64,000 nt of DNA from Streptomyces sp. 6-11-2 (GTDB lineage Bacteria > Actinomycetota > Actinomycetes > Streptomycetales > Streptomycetaceae): the NCBI RefSeq assembly GCF_006540305.1, contig NZ_BJOR01000001.1, positions 4,030,001-4,094,000 on the forward strand, given 5' to 3'. The position numbers and the translations under genes were made by a program. The notes under the pieces were generated by a model. That model had not been told where the DNA came from. It worked only from the letters and a program-made list of their open reading frames with translations, and made no database searches. This document shows positions 43,191 through 51,445 of the stretch, one piece after another (within the stretch, counting starts at the first letter, position 1; the number at the start of each line of letters is the position of its first letter).

Positions 43191-43210
43191 GATGTCAGCT
43201 GGTGATGTCA
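43191..43210. repeat. Right arm-type pair GATGTCA, 13-bp period
   Basis: GATGTCA at 43191 and 43204, 98 bp right of core D. Confidence 0.65.
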
Positions 43211-43310
43211 GCCGACGGCTTACGCGCTCACAGGCAACTGCCCGCACCCGGCTGCGGCTTCGTGCGAAGATCAGGCCCGCGTGATGGGACACGCGAATGG
43301 AGGGTGGGGC

Positions 43311-43610
43311 ATGGACTGGTTCCTTGTTGGCGCGGCTGCGGTGGGCTTTGGCCTATTGGCTTTCAGCGGCTTCCTGGCTTTGGCCACCGGGTGGTTGCTG
43401 CCGTGGCTGCGAGGACGCGTAGTTAGGCCGGACCTGTGGGGGTATGGGGCAGTGTCGCTGGCCTTGAGCCTGGCGATGGCCATGTCCTTCAAGGTGGTGA
43501 CAGGACATTCCACGATCGTGCTGGATGCGCTTTTCGTCGTCACCATCGCGTCGGCCATCCTGGGTGGCCTGCTTCAGAGGCGCTCGATGCGTCTCCCCGC
43601 AGACCAGTAA
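43311..43610 (+). CDS. Small three-TM membrane protein (mini-element cargo)
   Basis: 99 residues from ATG 43311 (GGAGGG 7 nt upstream; GTG 43281 is the next choice). Three hydrophobic segments (about 2-27, 43-63, 68-88) with the loop GWLLPWLRGRVVRPDLWGYG; the same fold and loop occur at 2740-3048. It is the only gene between attP-like copies D and E. Function unknown; a membrane-acting defence or exclusion role is conceivable but not shown. Confidence 0.78.
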   Translation: MDWFLVGAAAVGFGLLAFSGFLALATGWLLPWLRGRVVRPDLWGYGAVSLALSLAMAMSFKVVTGHSTIVLDALFVVTIASAILGGLLQRRSMRLPADQ

Positions 43611-43857
43611 CCGCCCAGCCTTTCGGCTGTTCTACTTCGTCTACGGACGACTTCTGATCTTCCTCAACTCTGCTTCACTGATGGGCACCTGCGCCGGTAC
43701 CCGAAGCGCCGACTCCGAGCAGGGGGAGAGCGGTCGGCAACTGTCATCGTTGAGCACCCCCGTACGGCCCAGAGATGGCCCGAGCGGGGGTGTCGCGGTG
43801 TGCCCCTCGATGCGAACTATGGGCAGTGTGGTCGCGGAGGTCTGGACGGCATGTCAG

Positions 43858-43957
43858 ACGGTCGCTCAGGGCCGTTGGTATTCGGGGCTGGTTGCGGTGG
43901 TTGCTGTAATTCGTGCTGTACAACAACCATGCTGACCACCGCTTTAGGAGTTCATTC
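43858..43957. repeat. attP-like segment, copy E
   Basis: Same order as copy D: GGTCGCTCAGGGCCGTTGGT, left arm words GCTGTAA (43903) and GCTGTAC (43915), GCTGACCACCGCTTTAGGAG. The arm spacing is 12 bp here because one base is lost. The right arm pair GCCGTCA is at 44048 and 44061 (13-bp period). 43611-43857 and 43958-44092 hold no gene. Confidence 0.72.
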
Positions 43958-44092
43958 TTGGATACATGCGCGCTGCCGCGTTGCTACTCCAAGGGCTCAA
44001 AGCAGTCCTCCTGCTACCGCCAAGGTCCCCATGGGTACGGCTCTGTTGCCGTCATCTTCTGCCGTCAGGATCCTGCTAGCTCTTCTTACTTG

Positions 44093-44412
44093 TCAGCCGT
44101 GGGCGCGGGCCGTCAGCCAACGTTCCGCGACGGTCGCGGTCATCGTGTAAAAGAACTCCGACTTAAGCCCCGGTTCGTTTGTGAGCGCCTCCACCCAAGT
44201 CATCGGCCAGTTGCGGCGCTTGTAGTGCCGGTGCATGGTGCGTGTAAAGGCCGCGAGGTTGCCCTGAAGGTTCTTCTTCTCCATGCCCAGCTGGGTGGCC
44301 AGTGAGGTGTAACTCACCCGTGTGTCAGGCTGCTGAGCCAGGATGTCGAGTGCGCGGGCGACCGTCTGTACAGAGCCCAGCGGCTCGCCCACCTTCGGAG
44401 CCGGGAGCGTGG
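44093..44412 (-). pseudogene. C-terminal part of an unknown protein, cut by a junction
   Basis: About 105 codons: VGEPLGSVQTVARALDILAQ, then VSYTSLATQLGMEKKNLQGN, LAAFTRTMHRHYKRRNWPMT, WVEALTNEPGLKSEFFYTMT and ATVAERWLTARAHG. The middle resembles a winged helix; the Trp-rich end resembles a small conserved tail. At about 44405-44415 the coding sense switches to the integrase on the other strand, so the 5' part is lost. Function unknown. Confidence 0.55.
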
Positions 44413-45236
44413 CTGACGTCACGACGGCACGGGTTCGCGGCTGGCGCGGGAAGCTCCTGGCGGCAGGCATCGGTGATCCGACGGTGGTCAAGGCGTACCA
44501 ACTCCTGCGGGCTCTGATGAACACTGCCGTGGACGACGAGCTGATCCGGCGCAACCCCTGCCGGATCATGGGCGCAGACCGCTACGACGTGCCTGAGCGG
44601 CCGGTTCTCACGGTGCCTGAGGTCTTCGCCATCGCCGACGCGATCGGGCCGCGCTTCCGGCTGCTCGTGCTCCTGGCGGCCTTCGCCACCCTGCGCTTCG
44701 GTGAGCTGGCGGCCTCCGACGCAGGGACATCGACCTGGAGGCGGCTCACTGTCACGGTCCGCCGCGCGCAGGCGGAAATGCAGACCGGCCGGCTCTTCGA
44801 CAAGGCGCCGAAGTCAGCGGCCGGGGTACGGGCCGTCTCCTTCCCGGCCGAGCTGCTCGACGAGGTGACGCGCCACCTGGAGCAGTTCGCCGCTCCCGGC
44901 CGTGACGGTCACGTCTTCGTCGGGCCCCAGGGCGGGCAGTTGCGGCGGAGCAACTTCCGGGACGACTGGGTCAAGGCCCGGAAGGCTGCGGGCGTCACGG
45001 CCGAGCTGCACTTCCACGATCTTCGGCACACGGGCAACACGCTGGCCTCCACGGCCGGGGCCAGCACGCGGGAGCTGATGACGAGGATGGGCCACAGCAG
45101 CTCGCGCGCCGCACTGATCTATCAGCACATGACCAGCGACCGGGACCGGGCCATCGCCGATCGGCTCGGTGCCATGATCCGGGGCGGTGGGGGAGCGGTC
45201 TCCGACCCCTCTGAGAAGGACCCTGCGGGCCCGTAG
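44343..45236 (+). pseudogene. Tyrosine integrase, 5'-truncated with compensating frameshifts
   Basis: Real homology starts at about residue 21 (GSVADVTTARVRGWRGKLLA), after a junction near 44405. The arm-binding domain is missing and the core-binding domain is partly kept. Catalytic residues are present: Arg118 (TLRFGE), HDLRH (225-229), His251 and Tyr260 (ALIYQHM). Residues 125-135 (SDAGTSTWRRL) are out of frame: the neighbouring frame gives RRRDIDLEAAH, the usual sequence, so a base was lost near 44715 and one gained near 44750. It is the longest of four related copies and lies next to the intact tRNA. Probably inactive. Confidence 0.88.
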
Positions 45237-45254
45237 TGGCACGCCTGTGGCACG
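45237..45254. repeat. Arm-type repeat pair TGGCACG, 11-bp period
   Basis: TGGCACG at 45237 and 45248, immediately after the integrase stop. Confidence 0.7.
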
Positions 45255-45267
45255 ACCCCTGAAACGC

Positions 45268-45314
45268 CGAAGGGCCAGCCTGGGAGGTAACCCCTCCTGA
45301 GCTGGCCCTTTTCT
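45268..45314. terminator. Hairpin between integrase and tRNA-Arg
   Basis: AAGGGCCAGC ... GCTGGCCCTTTT with an inner GGGAGGTAACCCCTCC stem. It serves the converging integrase and tRNA transcripts. Confidence 0.82.
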
Positions 45315-45317
45315 CTG

Positions 45318-45390
45318 TGCCCCCGGCAGGATTCGAACCTGCGACACCCGCTTTAGGAGAGCGGTGCTCTATCCCCTGAGCTACGAAGGC
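45318..45390 (-). tRNA. tRNA-Arg, anticodon CCU
   Basis: 73 nt on the minus strand. Acceptor GCCTTCG pairs with CGGGGGC; D arm AGCTCAGGGGATAGAGC; anticodon loop CTCCTAA with anticodon CCT (reads AGG codons); T arm GCAGG-TTCGAAT-CCTGC. The CCA is not encoded. It is the only complete copy in the window and is the integration target of the island on its left. The sequence to its right is core chromosome. Confidence 0.97.
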
Positions 45391-45445
45391 GGATCGTGGC
45401 GTGTGGGCCACAGGCGTCAGCGTACCGGATTAGGGCGGTGGGGAG

Positions 45446-47116
45446 TCAGGTCAGGGCGACACGGGTGAAGCGGGAGGCCGTGTGGAGGTCTTCCTCCAGG
45501 TGGTGGGCGGTTCGGAGCAGGGCGGGGAGGAGGTTCTCGACGCATTCCTCGCGGGTGTGGCGGGCCGCGTGCAGGGCGATGTTCGTCGCGGCGACCGCTC
45601 TGCCCGCGCGGTCGCGGACGGGGACGGCGATCGAGCGCACGCCCTGCTCCAGTTCCTCGTCGACCAGGGCGTAGCCGTGGCCTGTCAGGAGGGCTTGGCC
45701 CAGGGACGTCGCGCGGGCCGGGAGGCGGGCGCCGACCGTGATGTCGACGCTCATGATGCGGCTCGTGGTGGCACGCGCCGTGTACTGGATCTCCTCGCCG
45801 GACGGCGTCAGCACGGCGAGTGACGTCGTCTCGTGTACGTGGGCCGCCAGGTCCTCCAGGTGCGGCTGGGCGATCCCGGACAGGGAGGCGCGGGAGAGGG
45901 GCGGGAAGCCCAGGGACAGGACCCGGGGGGTGAGGGTGAACGTCCGGGTGTCCCGGGACTGGCTCACCAGGCCCAGGTGCTCGTAGGTGATCAGCGCCCT
46001 GCGTGCCGTCGCCCTGGCCAGGCCCGTGGCCTTGGCCACCTCCGTCAGGGTCAGGGCGGTCCGGCCCTCGTCGAAGGCCGTCAGGACCGTCAGTCCGCGG
46101 GCCAGGGATTCGATGAAGTCGCGGCCCAGCTCCTGTTTCGAGGTGGCCGTCCAGGTCGCCAGGCCCGACGGCGGCGGGGCGGGCGCCGGGGGTGGGGCCT
46201 CGCGCAGGTCCCGTTCCATGGCCGCGACCGTCTCCCGCAGGCGGGGCAGCAGCGTCGTGCGCAGGTCATGGGCCGAGTGGCGGCTGGTGTGGCTCACCAC
46301 GCTCGCCACGCACGCGATCCGGCCGTCGGCGGGGTTCCGTACCGGCGCGGAGACCGCGACCAGGCCCGGCTCGATCAGCTGGTCGTCCAACGACCAGTCC
46401 TCCCGGCCGGCTTGAGCGGATCGTTCCTCGAAGTCGTCCGGCCCCGGGGAACGTGGCGGTACCGCCGGGAAGTTCCGGTCCTCCGGGTCGGCCGAGCGGC
46501 GCTCGTGCCAGCGGCGCCAGTCCTCGTCCGTCCACTCCATGGCGAACAGCGCGCCCGGCGCGGTGCGTTCGGCCGGGAGCAGGTCGCCGATGCGGAAGCT
46601 CAGGGACATCGCGCGGCGGCGGGTGGCCTGGTGGATGAAGCGGATGCCGTCGCGGTCGCCGACCGCCAGGGACACCGACTCGTCCAGGTCGTCGGCGAGC
46701 GCGTCGGCGCGCGCGCCGAGCAGGGCCGGCAGGCGCAGGGCGGCCAGGTAGGCGTTGCCCAGTTCCATCAGTCGAGGGGTGAGGACGACGTCCCGGCCGT
46801 CGAGGCGGACGTATCCCATCCGGGAGAGCGTCGCCGTGATGCGGTCCACCGTCGAGCGGGCGAGGCCCGTCGCGCGCTCCAGGGCGCTGGGGCTCAGCGT
46901 GCCGCCGGCCAGCGTCAGCTGCCGCAGCACCGCTACGCCCCGCATCAGCGGGGTGACCGCCTCGGCGGGTGCCGCAGGTACGGCGGTGGCTGCGGCGGGT
47001 GCGGCGGTGGGCGCGGCGGGTGCGGCCGGGTGCGCGCTTGCCGTTGAGGCGGAGGGCCCGGTGCGGGCGTCGGCGGCCCCGTGGGCCTCCGGATCCGTCG
47101 TGGTGTTCGCGGGCAT
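45446..47116 (-). CDS. Double IclR-type transcriptional regulator
   Basis: 556 residues, ATG 47116. After an Ala/Pro-rich leader (about 1-50) there are two complete IclR units in one chain. Unit 1: winged helix 55-115 (MRGVAVLRQLTLAGGTLSPS, GLARSTVDRITATLSRMGYV), then an effector-binding domain to about 310. Unit 2: helix-turn-helix about 330-390 (SLARGLTVLTAFDEGRTALT, GLARATARRALITYEHLGLV), then an effector domain to the end. IclR proteins usually have one unit of about 250 residues and act as dimers, often on aromatic-acid catabolism genes. No catabolic operon is adjacent. Its gene ends 55 bp from the tRNA. Confidence 0.93.
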   Translation of the reverse strand: MPANTTTDPEAHGAADARTGPSASTASAHPAAPAAPTAAPAAATAVPAAPAEAVTPLMRGVAVLRQLTLAGGTLSPSALERATGLARSTVDRITATLSRMGYVRLDGRDVVLTPRLMELGNAYLAALRLPALLGARADALADDLDESVSLAVGDRDGIRFIHQATRRRAMSLSFRIGDLLPAERTAPGALFAMEWTDEDWRRWHERRSADPEDRNFPAVPPRSPGPDDFEERSAQAGREDWSLDDQLIEPGLVAVSAPVRNPADGRIACVASVVSHTSRHSAHDLRTTLLPRLRETVAAMERDLREAPPPAPAPPPSGLATWTATSKQELGRDFIESLARGLTVLTAFDEGRTALTLTEVAKATGLARATARRALITYEHLGLVSQSRDTRTFTLTPRVLSLGFPPLSRASLSGIAQPHLEDLAAHVHETTSLAVLTPSGEEIQYTARATTSRIMSVDITVGARLPARATSLGQALLTGHGYALVDEELEQGVRSIAVPVRDRAGRAVAATNIALHAARHTREECVENLLPALLRTAHHLEEDLHTASRFTRVALT

Positions 47117-47282
47117 CGGTTCGGCTCTCCGGTACGGCGGCGGTCGCAGCAGGCCTACGGTAGTCCGTTCGCGAGTTCGTCCGCGTCACTCACCCGCCTC
47201 ACCCCGTTTCCCCCATCTCACTTCGGCTCCTCCCATCTCGCCCACCGCCTCGGCGCCCGTGCGCTCCCGAAGGGTCCACGCG

Positions 47283-48572
47283 TCACTGCCGAGTGACCCG
47301 CACCCGGTAGTCCCCCGCGTGGTCGGCCGAGATCACGTCGACGCGGAGGTGTGCCTTGGGGTCCTTGAAGGACTCGCCCGGCGCGAAGGGCGCGTCGGAG
47401 AGTTCTGCCTCGACGTTGGGGCTGCGGGTGCAGCCGCCGGAGTTGGGGTGGGAGTCGCGGACCTTGATCGGGCCCTGGCCGGTGTCGACTTCGGCGTCGA
47501 CCTTGTAGATCAGGATGCCCGGCCGGCACACCGCCTCGTCGTTGCCCGCGCGGGTGCGCAGTTCGAGGGCGTAGCCGGACCGTCCGTCGAGGGGGACGAA
47601 GACCAGTTTGTGGCCGCCCGCCCGGCCCAGCGGGGTGAGGGTGTACTCGGCGGCCCCCTTCTTGGACGCGCAGCTCACCTGGGAGGCGTCCAGCCAGCCC
47701 AGCTTCCACTTGTGCCAGCCGAGCAGGTCGTTGTTGGCGCCCCAGTCCTCGCTCATGATGTCCCAGTGGCCGACCGCTGCCCCGCCTTCCTGGGTGTAGA
47801 GGTCGGGCAGCCCGAAGACATGGCCGTTCTCGTGGGGCAGGACGCGGAAGCCGGTGTTCTCGTACGAGCCGGAGCCGTCGTCCTGGCGGGAGTAGATGAA
47901 GGAGACGTTGGCTATGGCGACGCCGTTGGCGACGGGCGCGTCCGAGTTGCCGGCGAAGGTCACCGAGAGGACCGTGTCCAGCGCGGAGGGGCCCGCGTTC
48001 GGGGTCATGAGGATGTTGATCAGGTCGTAGTCCCGGAAGTCCACCGTCGGTCCGGCGGCCTCGACTATGTCCTTGATCAGTTGGCGGTAGCCCGGGTCGA
48101 ACGGGGCGCCGCGCTCCAGGCCGTAGTCCTTGAACGATTTCGGCATGCGCAGCCACCGGGTGATCGGGGTCTCCGCGCGGTAGTCGAGGCGGCCGTAGGA
48201 CGCGGTGTGGAACCACTGCTGGGTCTGCGGGAAGAACTCGTGGAAGCGGTTGAGCGCATCGTCCTCGCCGGGCGCGTCGGAGAAGTCGATCATCAGGGTC
48301 AGGGCGTGGACGGTGCCGACGGAGCGGGCGTAGCCGCCGGTGGTGGGGACGCCCTCCGACATCTGGACGGAAGAGGCTCCACTGATCATGCAGGGGACCA
48401 GGGCGGGGGAGAGCGCAGCCGTTCCGGTACCGGTCGCCGTGCCGCCCTCCGTGAGGTGCCCGGTACCCGCAGAGGTGCCGACCGCGAGGATCAGCGCCGT
48501 GACGGAGCCCAGGGCGACCGCACGGCGCTTGGGTATCGGGCCTTTACGGCGGCGGTGCGGCTGCACCTGCAT
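47283..48572 (-). CDS. Secreted M6-type (immune inhibitor A-like) metalloprotease
   Basis: 429 residues, ATG 48572. An N-terminal signal/anchor (KRRAVALGSVTALILAVGTS) is followed by an M6 catalytic domain: VHALTLMIDFSDAP, the zinc motif HENGHVFGLPD (247-257; His247, Glu248, His251, Asp257), and DIMSEDWGANNDLLGWHKWK as the Met-turn region. The C-terminal part is beta-rich (YALELRTRAGNDEAVCRPGI). Members degrade extracellular proteins. It stands alone. Confidence 0.93.
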   Translation of the reverse strand: MQVQPHRRRKGPIPKRRAVALGSVTALILAVGTSAGTGHLTEGGTATGTGTAALSPALVPCMISGASSVQMSEGVPTTGGYARSVGTVHALTLMIDFSDAPGEDDALNRFHEFFPQTQQWFHTASYGRLDYRAETPITRWLRMPKSFKDYGLERGAPFDPGYRQLIKDIVEAAGPTVDFRDYDLINILMTPNAGPSALDTVLSVTFAGNSDAPVANGVAIANVSFIYSRQDDGSGSYENTGFRVLPHENGHVFGLPDLYTQEGGAAVGHWDIMSEDWGANNDLLGWHKWKLGWLDASQVSCASKKGAAEYTLTPLGRAGGHKLVFVPLDGRSGYALELRTRAGNDEAVCRPGILIYKVDAEVDTGQGPIKVRDSHPNSGGCTRSPNVEAELSDAPFAPGESFKDPKAHLRVDVISADHAGDYRVRVTRQ

Positions 48573-48836
48573 GCGTTCACCTTTCGCGCCGGGCAGCCAC
48601 CGGTTCCCGGCTGCACCCTTGTGATCACCCTGTGTCGCTGGGGCGTTCGGCGCGCGCTGGAGCGGTCCGGTCGTGGGACGGACCGCCCGGTCGTGGGAAT
48701 GCGCGCCTCCGGGTGGATGTGACTCAGGTCACGAAAAAACGCGCGGCGGTCGGGAAATAACCGGGGACCTCTTCCCCGTTTGGTCATGTGTCCGAGCGAA
48801 ACGGGGACTCGCTCCCCGGATCGCCCCGCCACCCGA

Positions 48837-48940
48837 CTCACTGACCGACCGCCCGCCGGGCCGACCGTCCGATTGGCGGGCCGGGCCGACCGATTGACCG
48901 CCCGACGGGCCGGCTGACCGGCCGACCGTCCGACTTGAGG
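48837..48940. repeat. Imperfect GACCG/CCG repeat cluster upstream of the TetR gene
   Basis: About ten imperfect units of the form (T)GACCGnCCGnC(G) or GGGCCGACC are packed in the 110 bp before ATG 48949. They could be operator half-sites for TetR or replication slippage. 48573-48836 is the divergent promoter region, without other genes. Confidence 0.45.
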
Positions 48941-48948
48941 AGTACGCC

Positions 48949-49602
48949 GTGAAGACCGCGACGACCGCGAACCCCGAGCTGCGCAAGGCGACCCGGCCTC
49001 GCGCCGACGCTCTGCGCAACCGGGAGCGGATCGTCACGGCCGCCCGCGAGATGTTCGTCGAACACGGCCCCGAGGTGCCGCTCGACGAGATCGCCCGTCG
49101 GGCCGGCGTCGGCAACGCCACGCTGTACCGCAACTTCCCCGACCGCGACGCCCTCGTACGCGAGGTCGTCTGCTCCGTCATGGACCGTACGGCGCGGGCG
49201 GCCGAGCGGGCGCTCGCCGAGACGGGCGACGCCTTCGACGCCCTGGAGCACTTCGTGCACGCCTCCGCCGACGAGCGGATCAGCGCTCTGTGCCCGATGA
49301 TCTCCAGCACCTTCGAGCAGCACCACCCCGACATGGAGGCCGCCCGCACAAGGGTCGAGCACCTCGTCGAGGAGGTCATGGACCGCGCCAAGGAGGCCGG
49401 GCAACTGCGCCCCGACGTCGGCGTCGGCGATGTGATGGTCGCCGTGGCCCAGCTCTCCCGGCCGCCGGCCGGCGCCGGCTGCGGCAGCATCGACCGCTTC
49501 GTGCACCGTCATCTGCAACTGTTCCTGGACGGGCTGCGGGCCCCGGCCCGATCCGCCCTGCCAGGTGCGACCGCGACCCTGGAGGATCTCCGCCGGGCCT
49601 GA
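48949..49602 (+). CDS. TetR-family repressor
   Basis: 217 residues, ATG 48949 (GAGG upstream). N-terminal helix-turn-helix: NRERIVTAAREMFVEHGPEV, PLDEIARRAGVGNATLYRNF, PDRDALVREVV. The helical C-terminal ligand domain has an SBD-like pattern (DALEHFVHASADERISALCP). It lies 245 bp upstream of, and in the same direction as, an MFS drug exporter gene, which it probably represses. Confidence 0.95.
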   Translation: MKTATTANPELRKATRPRADALRNRERIVTAAREMFVEHGPEVPLDEIARRAGVGNATLYRNFPDRDALVREVVCSVMDRTARAAERALAETGDAFDALEHFVHASADERISALCPMISSTFEQHHPDMEAARTRVEHLVEEVMDRAKEAGQLRPDVGVGDVMVAVAQLSRPPAGAGCGSIDRFVHRHLQLFLDGLRAPARSALPGATATLEDLRRA

Positions 49603-49847
49603 CCAGCCGGGAGCGATCGGCCCGGAGCCGTACGCCGGCCGTCGGCGCGTTACGGCCGGCCGTCGCCCCGCCAACCGAACTCATCATCCGAAACCGAGCC
49701 CCGGGCCGGCCGTGACGGTCGGCTGCGATCTTCCGACACCACTTTTTCCGTCTTTCCTCGCCTCCTCCCGCCCTTTCTCGGCTTTTCCCGTTCTTTCTCG
49801 TCCTTTCTCGTCCCTTTCCGTCACGAAGCTCCGAAGTGGGTACCCCC
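49603..49847. repeat. Pyrimidine tract with TTTCTCG repeats in a promoter region
   Basis: Between TetR and MFS genes, 49738-49822 is almost pure pyrimidine with G at intervals: repeated units such as CTTTCTCGTC and CCTTTCTCG. Strand-asymmetric low-complexity DNA of this kind is uncommon in a 72% GC genome. Confidence 0.5.
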
Positions 49848-51395
49848 ATGTCTGAAACAGCCGCAAAGGCTCCCGGCGCCCCGGACGCGTCCGGCGACCC
49901 GGGCCGCTGGAAAGCGCTCGTCTTCATCGCGCTCGCCCAGCTGATGGTCGTGCTGGACGCGACCATCGTGAACATCGCCCTCCCCTCCGCCCAGCAGGAC
50001 CTGGGCATCTCCGACGGCAACCGGCAGTGGGTCGTCACGGCCTACGCCCTCGCCTTCGGCGGACTGCTGCTCTTCGGCGGCCGGATCGCCGACCTGTGGG
50101 GCCGCAAGCGCGCCTTCGTGACCGGTCTGACCGGCTTCGCGGTGGCCTCCGCACTCGGCGGCGCGGCCACGACCGGCGCGATGATGTTCGGCGCCCGCGC
50201 ACTGCAGGGTGTCTTCGGCGCACTGCTCGCGCCCGCCGCGCTCTCCCTGCTCGCGGTGACGTTCACCGACGCCAAGGAGCGCGCCAAGGCGTTCGGCATC
50301 TACGGGGCGATCGCCGGTGGCGGTGGCGCCGTCGGCCTGATCCTGGGCGGATTCCTCACCGAGTACCTGGACTGGCGCTGGACGTTCTTCGTGAACATCC
50401 CGTTCGCCGTCGTCGCCGCGGCCGGCGCCTACTTCGTCATCCGTGAGCCGGCCGGCGGGCGCAACCGCTCCCCGCTCGACGTCCCGGGCGTGGTGCTGTC
50501 CACCCTCGGCCTGGTCGCCCTGGTGTACGGCTTCACCCGCGCCGAGTCCGAGGGCTGGAGCGACACCCTGACCGTCTCGATGTTCGTCGCGTCCGCCGTT
50601 CTGCTGGTGACCTTCGCGCTGGTCGAGTCGCGGGTGAAGGCCCCGCTGCTGCCGCTGCGCGTGGTCACCGACCGCAACCGCGGCGGGATCTACCTGTCGC
50701 TGGGCCTCGCGGTCATCGGGATGTTCGGCCTGTTCCTCTTCCTCACGTACTACCTCCAGGTCGTGCGGGGGTACACGCCGGTGCGGACCGGCTTCGCCTT
50801 CCTCCCGATGGTCGCGGGCATGATCACCGGCTCCACCCAGATCGGCGCCCGCCTGATGACCCGCGTGGCACCGCGGCTGCTGATGGGCCCCGGCTTCCTG
50901 GTCGCCGCCACCGGCATGCTGCTGCTGACCCAGCTGGAGATCGACTCCTCCTACGCCGCCCTGCTGCTGCCCGCGATGCTGCTGCTCGGCCTCGGCATGG
51001 GTACGGCGTTCATGCCGGCGATGTCCCTGGCCACGCAGGGTGTCCAGCCGCGGGACGCGGGCGTCGCCTCCGCGATGGTCAACACCTCGCAGCAGGTGGG
51101 TGGCGCCATCGGTACGGCCCTGCTGAACACGATCGCGGCCTCGGCCACGACCTCGTACATCCAGGACCACATCGCGGGTGCCGCCACCAGGCCCCAGCAG
51201 CAGCTGGTGCAGCTGCAGGCCATGGTGAACGGCTACACCAGCGCCATCTGGTTCGCCGTCGGCATCCTGATCGTGGCCGCCGTGATCGCCCTGACCCTCG
51301 TCGACGCGGGGCGTCCGGGCGGTACCAAGGTGACCGGGTCCGGTTCCGGCGCGGGCGCCGAGGACGAGGTGGCGGTGCCGGTCATCGCCCACTGA
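49848..51395 (+). CDS. MFS drug exporter, DHA2 (EmrB/QacA) family
   Basis: 515 residues from ATG 49848. It has 14 predicted membrane helices, motif C region and the DHA2 signatures LDATIVNIALPSAQQDLGIS, QWVVTAYALAFGGLLLFGGR, IADLWGRKRAFVTGLTGFAV and GGRIADLWGRKR (motif A). It exports hydrophobic drugs with protons. The TetR repressor upstream and the MarR gene downstream (convergent) suggest control by small-molecule ligands. Confidence 0.95.
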   Translation: MSETAAKAPGAPDASGDPGRWKALVFIALAQLMVVLDATIVNIALPSAQQDLGISDGNRQWVVTAYALAFGGLLLFGGRIADLWGRKRAFVTGLTGFAVASALGGAATTGAMMFGARALQGVFGALLAPAALSLLAVTFTDAKERAKAFGIYGAIAGGGGAVGLILGGFLTEYLDWRWTFFVNIPFAVVAAAGAYFVIREPAGGRNRSPLDVPGVVLSTLGLVALVYGFTRAESEGWSDTLTVSMFVASAVLLVTFALVESRVKAPLLPLRVVTDRNRGGIYLSLGLAVIGMFGLFLFLTYYLQVVRGYTPVRTGFAFLPMVAGMITGSTQIGARLMTRVAPRLLMGPGFLVAATGMLLLTQLEIDSSYAALLLPAMLLLGLGMGTAFMPAMSLATQGVQPRDAGVASAMVNTSQQVGGAIGTALLNTIAASATTSYIQDHIAGAATRPQQQLVQLQAMVNGYTSAIWFAVGILIVAAVIALTLVDAGRPGGTKVTGSGSGAGAEDEVAVPVIAH

Positions 51396-51445
51396 TCGCC
51401 CACTGAACCACCCACTGAGGCGCCCGCTCGGACCCCGTTGAGGCG

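Noticed and set aside
13143..45390. The seven regular repeats considered as a CRISPR array
   Set aside because: Spacing is kilobases, not tens of bases, and the repeats are a tRNA gene end.
49821..51392. Minus-strand 523-codon frame opposite the MFS gene
   Set aside because: Low-complexity Gly/Asp/His/Gln sequence, a shadow of the transporter gene.
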